NCBI RefSeq assembly: GCF_004217045.1
Contig: NZ_SGXM01000001.1
Location: 1,302,001 to 1,366,000 of the forward strand
Source: Cupriavidus agavae
GTDB taxonomy: Bacteria > Pseudomonadota > Gammaproteobacteria > Burkholderiales > Burkholderiaceae
DNA length: 64,000 nt
Direction of reading: 5' to 3'
Shown here: piece by piece, positions 26,403 to 34,524 of the stretch
Position numbering within the stretch: the first letter of the stretch is position 1
How the letters are laid out: each line of letters opens with the position of its first letter
The notes under the pieces: generated by a model
The model's input: the letters and a program-made list of their open reading frames with translations, nothing else
What the model was told of the DNA's origin: nothing
The model's database searches: none
Made by a program: the position numbers and the translations under genes

Positions 26403-27423
26403 GCACCATGGCCCGCACCGCGCGGTGCCCATGGGAGACCCGAGCCGGGTAGGCGAAGCACGGCGGTACGCGGCCGACCTGGCCCAGCGTCTCGATTTCG
26501 ACGCGATCCAGCGCGGCCGGCTGGCCGTGGCCGTCAACGAACTCGGCAACAACCTGCTGCGCCACGCCCGCGGCGGCCGCCTGCTGCTGGCCGCGCGCGC
26601 CATGGACGGCGGCGTGGCCATCGAGCTGCTCTCGATCGACGACGGCCCCGGCATGGGCGACCTGCAAGCGTGCATGCGCGATGGCTTCTCCACCGGCGGC
26701 AGCGCCGGCCAGGGGCTGGGCGCCGTGCAGCGGCTGGCCGACGATTTCGACATCCACACGCGGGCCGGCGAAGGCACGCTGATCCTGGCGCGCTTCTTCC
26801 GCGACCGCGATGCCGGCGGCGGCCCCGTGCGGCATCGCAACGGGTTCGAGGTTGGCGCGATCTGCGTGCCGGCACCCGGCGAGCAGGTCAGCGGCGATGG
26901 CTGGGATGTGGCCGTGGTGGAAAGCCGCGTCGACCTGGTGATGGCTGACGGCCTGGGACACGGCCCGGACGCGGCCGAGGCCGCCATGGCGGCGCTCGCG
27001 GCCTTCGACTCGGAGCGCGGCGCCCTGCCCGGCAACTACGTCGAGCGCAGCCATGCCGCCCTGCGCGGCACGCGCGGCGCGGCGGTCGGCGCGCTGCGGC
27101 TGGACGCCGCCGCCGGGCGAATCCGCTTTGCCGGTGCCGGCAACATCATCGGCCGCGTGATTTCGGGCGTGGCCGACCGCACGTTGCTGACACAGAGCGG
27201 CACGGCCGGGCTGCAGATGCGCAGCGTGCAGGAACAGGAACTGGAATGGCCGCCGCATGCGCAGGTCATCCTGCATTCGGACGGCGTGCAGTCGCGCTGG
27301 CAACTGGCCGATCCCGGCGTGCTGCAGCGCGACCCCGCGCTGGTAGCCGCCTATGTTTTCTGGAAATTCAGCCGTGGCCGCGACGATGCCACCGTGGTCG
27401 TGGTCCGGCGCACCGACAACTGA
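26377..27423 (+). CDS. RsbX-like SpoIIE phosphatase fused to an HATPase domain
   Basis: 348 residues if the GTG at 26377 is used (GAGG about eight bases before; overlaps rsbT by 26 bases); ATG at 26431 is the alternative. Residues about 20-145 form a second GHKL ATPase (VNELGNNLLRHA; DDGPGMGD; GQGLGAV). Residues about 155-348 form a PP2C/SpoIIE phosphatase with metal-binding aspartates in VMADGLGHG, LHSDGVQSRW and GRDDATVVVV. In Bacillus RsbX is phosphatase only and resets the stressosome; here a kinase-like and a phosphatase domain share one chain. Function as the resetting enzyme is inferred from context. Confidence 0.8.
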   Translation: MSASLGGSKHHGPHRAVPMGDPSRVGEARRYAADLAQRLDFDAIQRGRLAVAVNELGNNLLRHARGGRLLLAARAMDGGVAIELLSIDDGPGMGDLQACMRDGFSTGGSAGQGLGAVQRLADDFDIHTRAGEGTLILARFFRDRDAGGGPVRHRNGFEVGAICVPAPGEQVSGDGWDVAVVESRVDLVMADGLGHGPDAAEAAMAALAAFDSERGALPGNYVERSHAALRGTRGAAVGALRLDAAAGRIRFAGAGNIIGRVISGVADRTLLTQSGTAGLQMRSVQEQELEWPPHAQVILHSDGVQSRWQLADPGVLQRDPALVAAYVFWKFSRGRDDATVVVVRRTDN

Positions 27424-27430
27424 CACGACG

Positions 27431-28351
27431 ATGAGCAGCCCAGACAGCCCCAACGGCCCTGCCGACGCCCCCTCCGACGACGTTGCCGCACTGCGCGCCG
27501 CGCTGGAGGCCCGCACCCAGGAGGTGGAGGCCTTGCGCGCCGAGATCGAGGAAACCAACCGCGGCGTGGTGGCGCTGTATTCGGAGCTCGACATGCAGGC
27601 CGACCAGCTGCGCCAGGCCACCGAGCTCAAGAGCCGCTTCCTGGCCTACATGAGCCACGAGTTCCGCACGCCGATCGTCTCGATCCAGAGCATTACCCGG
27701 CTGCTGATCGACCGCGTGGACGGCCCGCTCACGCCCGAGCAGGAGAAGCAGGTCAAGTTCGTGCGCGATACGGCGGCCGAGTTCTCCGAAATGGTCAACG
27801 ACCTGCTGGACCTGGCCCGGCTGGAAGCCGGCCGCGTGGACGTGTCACCGGCCTGGTTCGACATGGTGGCGCTGTTCGACGCGCTGCGCGGCATGTTCAA
27901 GCCCGTGCTGACCAACCCGGACGTGTCGCTGATCTTCGAGGAGCCGCACGGGGTTCCGAAGCTGTTCAACGACGACCGCAAGCTGTCGCAGATCCTGCGC
28001 AACTACATCTCCAACGCGCTGAAGTTCACGCCCAGCGGCGAGGTGCGCGTGGCGGCGGCGTCGGAATCGCCCGACACCATCACGTTCTCGGTGCGCGACA
28101 CCGGCATCGGCATCCCGCCCGCCTCGCACGGCGAGGTGTTCCAGGATTTCGTGCAGATCGATTCGCCACTGCAGCGGCGCTACCGGGGCTCCGGCCTGGG
28201 CCTGGCGCTGTCCAAGCGGCTGGCGGAGCTGCTGGGCGGCCATGTCGGGTTCGAAAGCGAACCCGGCGTCGGCTCGCGCTTCTATGTCACCGTGCCCACC
28301 ACGCTGCCGGGTACGGCTGCCACCCTTTCCGGAGACGGCCATGGCGGGTGA
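27431..28351 (+). CDS. Soluble sensor histidine kinase of the stressosome operon
   Basis: 306 residues. An N-terminal coiled coil (about 15-65, rich in E/A/L heptads) replaces a membrane or PAS sensor. HisKA has the phospho-histidine in YMSHEFRTPIVSI; the HATPase follows with NYISNALKFTP, RDTGIGIP and GSGLGLALS. No transmembrane helix. It starts seven bases after the RsbX-like stop and overlaps the next gene by eleven bases. The likely idea is that RsbT or the stressosome acts on this kinase in place of a sigma-factor partner-switch. Confidence 0.85.
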   Translation: MSSPDSPNGPADAPSDDVAALRAALEARTQEVEALRAEIEETNRGVVALYSELDMQADQLRQATELKSRFLAYMSHEFRTPIVSIQSITRLLIDRVDGPLTPEQEKQVKFVRDTAAEFSEMVNDLLDLARLEAGRVDVSPAWFDMVALFDALRGMFKPVLTNPDVSLIFEEPHGVPKLFNDDRKLSQILRNYISNALKFTPSGEVRVAAASESPDTITFSVRDTGIGIPPASHGEVFQDFVQIDSPLQRRYRGSGLGLALSKRLAELLGGHVGFESEPGVGSRFYVTVPTTLPGTAATLSGDGHGG

Positions 28352-30314
28352 AATCCTGACGCCGGGGCTACTGCCCAACGGCGAGCCGCCACTGGTGCTG
28401 GTGGTGGACGACAACCCGGTCACCCGCTACGCCACGGTGCGCGTGCTGGGCGGGGCGGGCTTTCGCACCGTGGAGGCCGAAAGCGGGCAGGAGGCGCTGC
28501 AGCGCGCCGACACCAGCGTCTCGGCCGTGGTGCTCGACGTCAACCTGCCCGACCTCGACGGCTTCCAGGTCTGCCGCGCGCTGCGCGGCCGCCCCGAGAC
28601 CGCCACGGTGCCGGTGGTCCACCTGTCCGCCACCTACGTGGCCGACTACGACAAGGTACGCGGGCTCGATGCCGGCGCCAGCGCCTACCTGATCCATCCG
28701 GCCGAGCCGGCGGTGCTGGTGGCCACGATCTCGTCGCTGCTGCGCGCGAGCGCGGCCGAACGGTCGCTGCGCGAGAGCGAGGCCCGCTTCCGCGCGATCT
28801 ACCACCAGGCCATCGGCGGCATCTGCACGCTGGACCTCGCCGGCCGCTTCGTCGACGTCAACCCCGCCCTGCTGACCATGCTGCGGCGCCCCGAGGCGGA
28901 ACTGGTCGGCCAGCCCGTGGCCGCGTTCGCCCCGCTGGAATGGCGCGACAAGGTCCGCGATGCCACCGGGTATGCGCAGCAGGACGGCTGGCAGGGGACG
29001 TTTCCGCTCCAGGATGCCCACGGCGAGACGATGCACCTGGAATGGAGCATCTCGGCCGTGCTGGCCACGGGCGTCAAGGTGGCCGTGGTGTCGAACATCA
29101 CCGACCACATCAACCTGGAGCGCCAGCGCCAGCAGCTGATCGAGCGCGAACAGGCGGCCCGCGCGGCCGTGGAGCGGCTGAACCGGATGAAGGACGACTT
29201 CATCGCCATCCTGTCGCACGAGCTGCGCAACCCGCTCAACGTGATCTCGGTCTGGACGCACGTGCTGTCGCGGCACGTGGAATCGGAGGAAGGCCGGCGC
29301 GGGCTGGCGGCCGTGGAGCGCAACGTGGCGATTCAGCGCCGGCTGGTGGCCGACCTCGTCGATGTGTCGATGCTCAATGTCGGCAAGATGAAGCTCGAAC
29401 GCGAGCGCGTGAACCCGGCCGAGGTGGTACGTACCGCGCTCGACAGCATGCTGACGCAGGCCGAGGAGCGCCACGTGATACTGGCCACCGAGATCTCGCC
29501 CCGGCTTGCCCCGGTGGCCTGGCTCGACGCCGCACGCTTCCAGCAGATCCTGTGGAACCTGGTGTCGAACGCGATCAAGTTCTCGCCCGAGGGCGGGACG
29601 GTGCGCGTGCTGGCGGAGTCTGACGGCGATTACCTGCATGTCAGCGTGATCGACCGGGGGCGCGGCATTCCGGCCGATTTCCTGCCGCTGCTGTTCGACC
29701 GCTTCACCCAGAGCGAGGACGCCAACCGCCGCAAGCACGGCGGCCTGGGGCTCGGGCTGGCCATCGTCAAGCACCTGTCGGAGATGCACGGCGGCACGGT
29801 GCGGGCGACCAGCGAGGGGCCGGGCATGGGCTCGACCTTCGAGGTACTGATTCCGCTGGAGGACCCCTCGCGCGCCGAGGATGCCGGCGTGCGCGCCCAG
29901 GTGCCGGCCACCGAGCCGAGCGTGCCGCTCAACGCGCTGGACGTGCTGCTGGTGGAAGACGACGCCGATGCCGCGGCCGCGCTGGCGGCCATCCTCGGCA
30001 ACTATGGCGCCCGGGTGCGCACCGCACGCGACGCCGAGGAAGCGATCGGGCAGATCGAGCAGAACACCCCGGACCTGATCATCAGCGATATCGGCCTGCC
30101 CGGCCGCGACGGCAATGACCTGATGCGCGAACTGCGCGTGCGGGAGGCCGTGGATTCCCTGCCCCGCGTGCCGGCCGTGGCGCTGACCGCGTTCACCCGG
30201 CAACAGGACCGCCGCGCCTCGATCGAATCGGGGTTCGATGCGGTCTGCGGCAAGCCGCTGCGCCTGCAGGAACTGATGGACGCGATCGACGCGGCGCTGG
30301 CACCGGGGGGTTGA
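28341..30314 (+). CDS. Hybrid kinase REC-PAS-HisKA-HATPase-REC
   Basis: 657 residues, start at 28341 with a GGAGA site, overlapping the upstream kinase stop. Domains in order: receiver (about 15-130, acceptor D in VVLDVNLPDLDG), PAS (about 145-255), HisKA (H in ILSHELRNPLNVI), HATPase (LVSNAIKFS; DRGRGIP; GLGLGLAIV) and a C-terminal receiver (D in IISDIGLPGRDG). This order suits a phosphorelay hub: the N-terminal receiver can take phosphate from the preceding kinase. No DNA-binding output domain is in the operon, so the final target lies elsewhere. Confidence 0.87.
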   Translation: MAGEILTPGLLPNGEPPLVLVVDDNPVTRYATVRVLGGAGFRTVEAESGQEALQRADTSVSAVVLDVNLPDLDGFQVCRALRGRPETATVPVVHLSATYVADYDKVRGLDAGASAYLIHPAEPAVLVATISSLLRASAAERSLRESEARFRAIYHQAIGGICTLDLAGRFVDVNPALLTMLRRPEAELVGQPVAAFAPLEWRDKVRDATGYAQQDGWQGTFPLQDAHGETMHLEWSISAVLATGVKVAVVSNITDHINLERQRQQLIEREQAARAAVERLNRMKDDFIAILSHELRNPLNVISVWTHVLSRHVESEEGRRGLAAVERNVAIQRRLVADLVDVSMLNVGKMKLERERVNPAEVVRTALDSMLTQAEERHVILATEISPRLAPVAWLDAARFQQILWNLVSNAIKFSPEGGTVRVLAESDGDYLHVSVIDRGRGIPADFLPLLFDRFTQSEDANRRKHGGLGLGLAIVKHLSEMHGGTVRATSEGPGMGSTFEVLIPLEDPSRAEDAGVRAQVPATEPSVPLNALDVLLVEDDADAAAALAAILGNYGARVRTARDAEEAIGQIEQNTPDLIISDIGLPGRDGNDLMRELRVREAVDSLPRVPAVALTAFTRQQDRRASIESGFDAVCGKPLRLQELMDAIDAALAPGG

Positions 30315-30329
30315 TTTCTCCGATGTTTG

Positions 30330-30359
30330 CTCCCCTTCCCCGCACGCGGGAGAGGGGAG
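30330..30359. repeat. Palindromic intergenic repeat, copy 1
   Basis: Arm CTCCCCTTCCCCGC (30330-30343) faces GCGGGAGAGGGGAG (30346-30359) with a two-base loop and one mismatch. It lies between the convergent hybrid kinase and Bug genes, where it could end transcription from both sides. Confidence 0.7.
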
Positions 30360-30384
30360 CCAGCCAGAGGTCAGGGAAACCCCA

Positions 30385-31359
30385 TCAATCCAGCTTCGTC
30401 CCCGTCGACTTCACCAGCGCGGCCCACCAGACCGTATCGGTCTTGATCTGCTGCGCGAACTGCTCCGGCGTGTTGCCCACCGGCTCGGCGCCCTGCTCGA
30501 TCAGCCGCTTGCGGATTTCGGGTCGCGCCAGCACCTTTACCATGGCCTGGTTGAGGCGGTCGATGACCGGGCGCGGCGTGTTGGCCGGGGCCATCAGGCC
30601 CTTCCAGGCCGTCACCACATATCCCTTGAGGCCCGCCTCGTCGGCGGTCGGCACCTCCGGCGCGCCCGAAGCGCGTTTCTCGCTGGTCACGGCCAGCGCC
30701 CGGAGCTTGCCGGACTGCACATGCGGCCAGAGCGCCGGCATGTTGTCGATCATCAGCGTGATATGGCCGGCGATCAGGTCGGCCACGGCCGGGCCGCTGC
30801 CCTTGTATGGCACGTGGCGCATGGTCAGGCCGGCAGTCTGGTTCAGCAGTTCGCCGCCCAGTTGAGCGGGGCTGCCGTTGCCGGGCGAGCCGAAGGTGAC
30901 GTCGTTCGGATGCGCCTTGGCGTAGGCGATGAACTCCTTGACGGTCTTGACCGGCAGCTTTGCATTGACGGCCATCAGGTTGTGGTCGCGGGCGATCATC
31001 GTGATGGCCGCCAGGTCGCGCGCCGGGTCGTAGCTCATCCTGGCGTACAGGCTCGGATTGATCACGGTCTGCCCGGCCGCCGCCATCAGCAGCGTGTAGC
31101 CGTCCGGGGCGGCCTTGGCCACGATGTCACCGCCGATATTGCCGCCCGCGCCGGGCCGGTTCTCGATGATGACGGTCTGGCCCAGTTCCTCGCGCAGCGG
31201 CTCGGCGATCAGCCGGGCCACGATGTCGGTGGAGCCGCCGGGCGCAAACGGCACCACGAGGCGGATGATCTTGCTGGGATACGGGGCGTCCGCCGCCTGC
31301 GCGGGGGCGAGCGCCGTGCCGGCCAGCAGCATGGCTGCGGCCAGGAAAGGCTTGAACAT
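30385..31359 (-). CDS. Bug-family (TTT) periplasmic substrate-binding protein
   Basis: 324 residues with a Sec signal (cut after PAQA, about residue 22). Mature start YPSKIIRLVVPFAPGGSTDIVARLI and the loop IENRPGAGGNIGGDIVAKAAPDGYTLL are hallmarks of Bug proteins, the solute receptors of tripartite tricarboxylate transporters. No TctA/TctB membrane genes are near, which is normal for the many orphan Bug proteins of Burkholderiales. It is downstream of the acyl-CoA dehydrogenase on the same strand (gap 48 bases), so ligand may be an organic acid degraded via a CoA thioester. Confidence 0.9.
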   Translation of the reverse strand: MFKPFLAAAMLLAGTALAPAQAADAPYPSKIIRLVVPFAPGGSTDIVARLIAEPLREELGQTVIIENRPGAGGNIGGDIVAKAAPDGYTLLMAAAGQTVINPSLYARMSYDPARDLAAITMIARDHNLMAVNAKLPVKTVKEFIAYAKAHPNDVTFGSPGNGSPAQLGGELLNQTAGLTMRHVPYKGSGPAVADLIAGHITLMIDNMPALWPHVQSGKLRALAVTSEKRASGAPEVPTADEAGLKGYVVTAWKGLMAPANTPRPVIDRLNQAMVKVLARPEIRKRLIEQGAEPVGNTPEQFAQQIKTDTVWWAALVKSTGTKLD

Positions 31360-31407
31360 GGGTTGTCTCCGTGATGTGTTGCCCGGCTCGGTGGCGGAAT
31401 GCCGTCT

Positions 31408-32565
31408 TCAGCGGCTGCCGCCCTGCGCGAATGTGCGCTTCGCTATATTAATCTGGTGGATCTGGCTGGTGCCCTCGTAGAGCCGGAACAGCCGCACGTC
31501 GCGGTAGAACCGCTCGATGCCGTAGTCGGCGATATACCCATATCCGCCGAAGAGCTGGACGCAGCGGTCGGCCACGCGCCCGCACATTTCCGAGGCGAAG
31601 TACTTGCAGATCGACGCCTCCATGGTCACATCCTTGCCCTCGTCGCGCTTGCGGGCCGTCTCCAGGATCAGCGCGCGGGCCGCGTGGATATCGGTCTGGC
31701 AGTCGGCAATCATGGCCTGCACGAGCTGGAAATCGGCCAGCACCTGGCCAAACTGCTTGCGCTCGGTGACAAAGCGCACCGCATCGTCCAGCATGCGGAT
31801 GGCCGGCCCGGTGCACAGCGCCGCCAGATGGATGCGCTGCTTGTTCAGCACCTTCATGGCCGTCCGGAACCCCTGCCCCTCCTCGCCGCCGATCAGGTTG
31901 GCCGCCGGCACCCGGCAGTTCTCGAAATGCACCTCCGACACCGGCGAGCCGGCCTGCCCCATCTTCTGGTACGGCCGCCCGGTGGTCAGCCCCGGCGTGC
32001 CGCGCGGCACGATGAACGCCGAGATGCCACTGGCGCCGGGCTTGTCGGGGTCGGTGCGCGCCATGACCGTGAACATCCCGGCAATCGGCGCATTGGTGAT
32101 GAAGCACTTGGTGCCGTTGAGGATGTAGTGGTCGCCCTCGCGGCGCGCCGTGGTCTTGAGCGAAGTGGCGTCAGAGCCGGCATCGGGCTCGGTCAGCGCG
32201 AACGAACCCGTCACCTCGCCGGAGGCCAGCAGCGGCAGGTAGCGCTGTTTCTGCTCGGGCGTGCCGTCGGCCACCAGCGCCTCGGAGCCGATGCCGGTGT
32301 TGGTGCCGACCCGGGCGCGGAACGCCACCGAGCATTGCGACAGCTCGATGGCCGCCAGCACCAGTTCCTCGGTGGTCATGCCCGCGCCGCCGTATTCCTC
32401 GGGGATCGAATACCCGAACATGCCCTGGGCCGCCATGGCGTCGACCAGATCCTGCGGCACCTCGTCGCGCTCGGCCACCTCGACTTCACGCGGCACCAGC
32501 TTCTCGCGCACGAACCGGCGCAGCATCAGCAGGAACGGATCAAATACCTCCGGGTCTCGGATCAT
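31408..32565 (-). CDS. Acyl-CoA dehydrogenase
   Basis: 385 residues, FAD-dependent. Visible family motifs: FALTEPDAGSDATSL (about 125-140, flavin contact), TNAPIAGMFTVMART, a DRCVQLFGGYGYI segment, and the C-terminal RLYEGTSQIHQINIAKR that carries the catalytic glutamate in most short/medium-chain enzymes. Introduces the alpha-beta double bond into an acyl-CoA; chain specificity cannot be told. Start ATG has GGAGACACC before it. Divergent from the iclR pair (135-base gap), which probably controls it together with the Bug gene. Confidence 0.9.
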   Translation of the reverse strand: MIRDPEVFDPFLLMLRRFVREKLVPREVEVAERDEVPQDLVDAMAAQGMFGYSIPEEYGGAGMTTEELVLAAIELSQCSVAFRARVGTNTGIGSEALVADGTPEQKQRYLPLLASGEVTGSFALTEPDAGSDATSLKTTARREGDHYILNGTKCFITNAPIAGMFTVMARTDPDKPGASGISAFIVPRGTPGLTTGRPYQKMGQAGSPVSEVHFENCRVPAANLIGGEEGQGFRTAMKVLNKQRIHLAALCTGPAIRMLDDAVRFVTERKQFGQVLADFQLVQAMIADCQTDIHAARALILETARKRDEGKDVTMEASICKYFASEMCGRVADRCVQLFGGYGYIADYGIERFYRDVRLFRLYEGTSQIHQINIAKRTFAQGGSR

Positions 32566-32700
32566 GGTGTCTCCTTCATCGCTTTGTTGTCTCGATTTGA
32601 AGAAAAGACTACGCCGGGTTCCGACATAGCGGCATCATTGTTTCGCTATCCTGAACGTTTCAGATGCCGTCCCGGCTGACCGCCGGCTAACATCGGACCC

Positions 32701-33480
32701 ATGGCATCCTCCCGCCCTCACCACCCCGATCCGGAATTCGCCACCACGCTCGCGCATGGGCTGTCGCTGCTGCAATGCTTCCGCGTGGGCGAGACCGTGC
32801 TCAGCAACAAGGAACTGGCCGAGCGCACGGGCCTGTCGAAGGCGACCATCAGCCGGCTGACCTACACGCTGGCCGTGCGCGGCCTGCTGTTCTACGACAC
32901 GCGGCTGCGCCGCTACCGGCTGGGTTCGACCTCGCTGGCGCTCGGGTATCCGCTGCTGGCCAGCCTGCGCGTCCGGCAGGTGGCCCGGCCGCTGATGAAG
33001 GCGCTGGCCGACCGCATGGGCGGCTCGGTCTCGCTGGGACTGCGCGACCGCCTGCGCATGGTCTACGTGGAAACCAGCCGCGGCCACGACGCCATCGCAT
33101 TTCGGCCAGATATTGGCGCGTCGCTGCCAATGCTGAAATCCGCGATGGGCCGCGCCTGGCTGGCCCAGGCGCCCGAGGCATTGCGCGCCGAGGTACTGGC
33201 GGGACTGGCTGCCGCCGAACCGGAGGACTGGCAGCGCCATGCGGCCGCCGTGCCCGCCGCCTGCGACGACCTCGCGCGGCTTGGTTTTGCCCGGTCGCCC
33301 GGCGACTGGCTCAGCGATGTCCACGCGGTGGCGGTGCCGATGCGCCGGCCCATCGATGGCGAAACGCTGGTCTTCAACTGCGGCGTGCCGGCCGCGCGCA
33401 TGGCGCCGCACAAGCTCGATCAAGAGATGGGCCCGGCGCTGATGGCGCTGGTGGACGAGGTGGAGGCGCTGCTCGCATGA
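32701..33480 (+). CDS. IclR-family regulator (first of tandem pair)
   Basis: 259 residues. Winged helix (about 15-75: TLAHGLSLLQCFRVGETVLSN, then ELAERTGLSKATISRLTYTL) and an IclR effector domain (about 85-259; VARPLMKALADRMGGSVSLG, then MLKSAMGRAWLA). Its stop overlaps the start of a paralogous iclR gene as ATGA. Divergent from the acyl-CoA dehydrogenase/Bug operon, the most probable target. Effector unknown. Confidence 0.88.
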   Translation: MASSRPHHPDPEFATTLAHGLSLLQCFRVGETVLSNKELAERTGLSKATISRLTYTLAVRGLLFYDTRLRRYRLGSTSLALGYPLLASLRVRQVARPLMKALADRMGGSVSLGLRDRLRMVYVETSRGHDAIAFRPDIGASLPMLKSAMGRAWLAQAPEALRAEVLAGLAAAEPEDWQRHAAAVPAACDDLARLGFARSPGDWLSDVHAVAVPMRRPIDGETLVFNCGVPAARMAPHKLDQEMGPALMALVDEVEALLA

Positions 33481-34286
33481 CCGCCGCCGACCGGACCGAC
33501 CCTCCCGACTCCCCCGATGCCGGCCGCGACCGCCAGTTCGCCACCACGCTGGCCAATGGCATCGACATTCTGCTGGCCTACCGCCCGGGCGAGGCGCTGC
33601 TCGGCAACAAGGATTTCGTGCAGCGCACCGGCCTGTCGAAATCCACCGTGGCGCGGCTGACCCATACGCTGGTGGTGCTGGGCTACCTGCGGCACGAGGT
33701 GGCGCTGGCCAAATACCGGCTCGGCGCCCCGGTGCTGGCGCCTGGCTACCCGCTGCTGGCGAGCATGCAGATCCGGCAGGTGGCCCGGCCGCTGATGAAG
33801 GCGCTCGCGGACGAGGTGGGCGGCTCGGTCTCGCTCGGCATCCTGGAGCGGACCGAAATCATCTACGTGGAAACCGCCCGTTCCAGCGACGAGCAGTTCC
33901 TGCTGCCCGACATCGGCGCCTCGCTGCCGATGCTGACCACCGCCTGCGGCAAGGCCTGGCTGTCGCGCGTGCCGGCCGAACTGCGCGATCCGGTGCTGAA
34001 CCGGCTGCGGTTGCGCGATCCCGACCTGTTCGCCCGCGCCGCCCCTCGGCTGGCGCAGGCCCGGCAGGACCTCGCCACGCTCGGGTTCTGCTCGAACCGG
34101 GCCGAATGGCGGCACGACGTGTTCGGCTTTGCCGCGCCGCTGTGCAAGCCGGTGGACGGGCAATGGTTCATCGTGAACTGCGGCATGGTGGCCCGGCCCG
34201 GCACGTTCGCCGCCGTGCAGAAACAGGTGGGCCCGCGACTCGTCACGCTGGCGCAGACGCTTGAAGGGCTGCTCGGCCTGCGCTGA
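33477..34286 (+). CDS. IclR-family regulator (second of tandem pair)
   Basis: 269 residues with the same layout as its neighbour and closely similar blocks: QFATTLANGIDILLAYRPGEALLGN, TGLSKSTVARLTHTLVVLG, RQVARPLMKALADEVGGSVSLG. The two clearly arose by duplication but have diverged in the effector domain (YVETARSSDEQFLLPDIGASLPM here). Translation is coupled by the ATGA overlap, so the two proteins are made together and could form heterodimers. Confidence 0.88.
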   Translation: MTAADRTDPPDSPDAGRDRQFATTLANGIDILLAYRPGEALLGNKDFVQRTGLSKSTVARLTHTLVVLGYLRHEVALAKYRLGAPVLAPGYPLLASMQIRQVARPLMKALADEVGGSVSLGILERTEIIYVETARSSDEQFLLPDIGASLPMLTTACGKAWLSRVPAELRDPVLNRLRLRDPDLFARAAPRLAQARQDLATLGFCSNRAEWRHDVFGFAAPLCKPVDGQWFIVNCGMVARPGTFAAVQKQVGPRLVTLAQTLEGLLGLR

Positions 34287-34449
34287 CCTGCCCCCGGCTC
34301 GTATCCCCCGCGTCCCGGCTTAGTATCGTTTTTGTTACAGATGCGCGTATCGATGTGCCTTCCTCGCGCATCGGCTCGTCTTCTTTCGCGCAAAAAGCCA
34401 CATCGCCTGCATCACCCGCCACCTTCGCCTTGACGGCGCAACGGCGGTT

Positions 34450-34462
34450 GCGCATCATGCGC
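34450..34462. promoter_or_regulatory. Palindrome GCGCAT-C-ATGCGC upstream of the TonB receptor
   Basis: A 13-base perfect palindrome two bases before the longer inverted repeat at 34464. Placement 60-75 bases before the receptor start fits an operator. No known regulator consensus is matched. Confidence 0.3.
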
Positions 34463-34463
34463 C

Positions 34464-34502
34464 TGCGAACGTTAACAGGAATGATTACCAGTCACGTTCG
34501 CA
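34464..34502. promoter_or_regulatory. 9-bp inverted repeat upstream of the TonB receptor
   Basis: TGCGAACGT (34464-34472) and its exact complement ACGTTCGCA (34494-34502) flank 21 bases that include AATGATTACC. It ends 22 bases before the receptor ATG. The spacing between arm centres is 30 bases, close to three helical turns, so a dimer-of-dimers operator is possible. It does not match a Fur box. Confidence 0.4.
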
Positions 34503-34524
34503 TTCACCGTCCAGAGAAGACATC

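Noticed and set aside
34464..34502. Fur box before the TonB receptor
   Set aside because: The region has AATGATTACC but no second hexamer in phase; the symmetric element present is a different 9-bp repeat.
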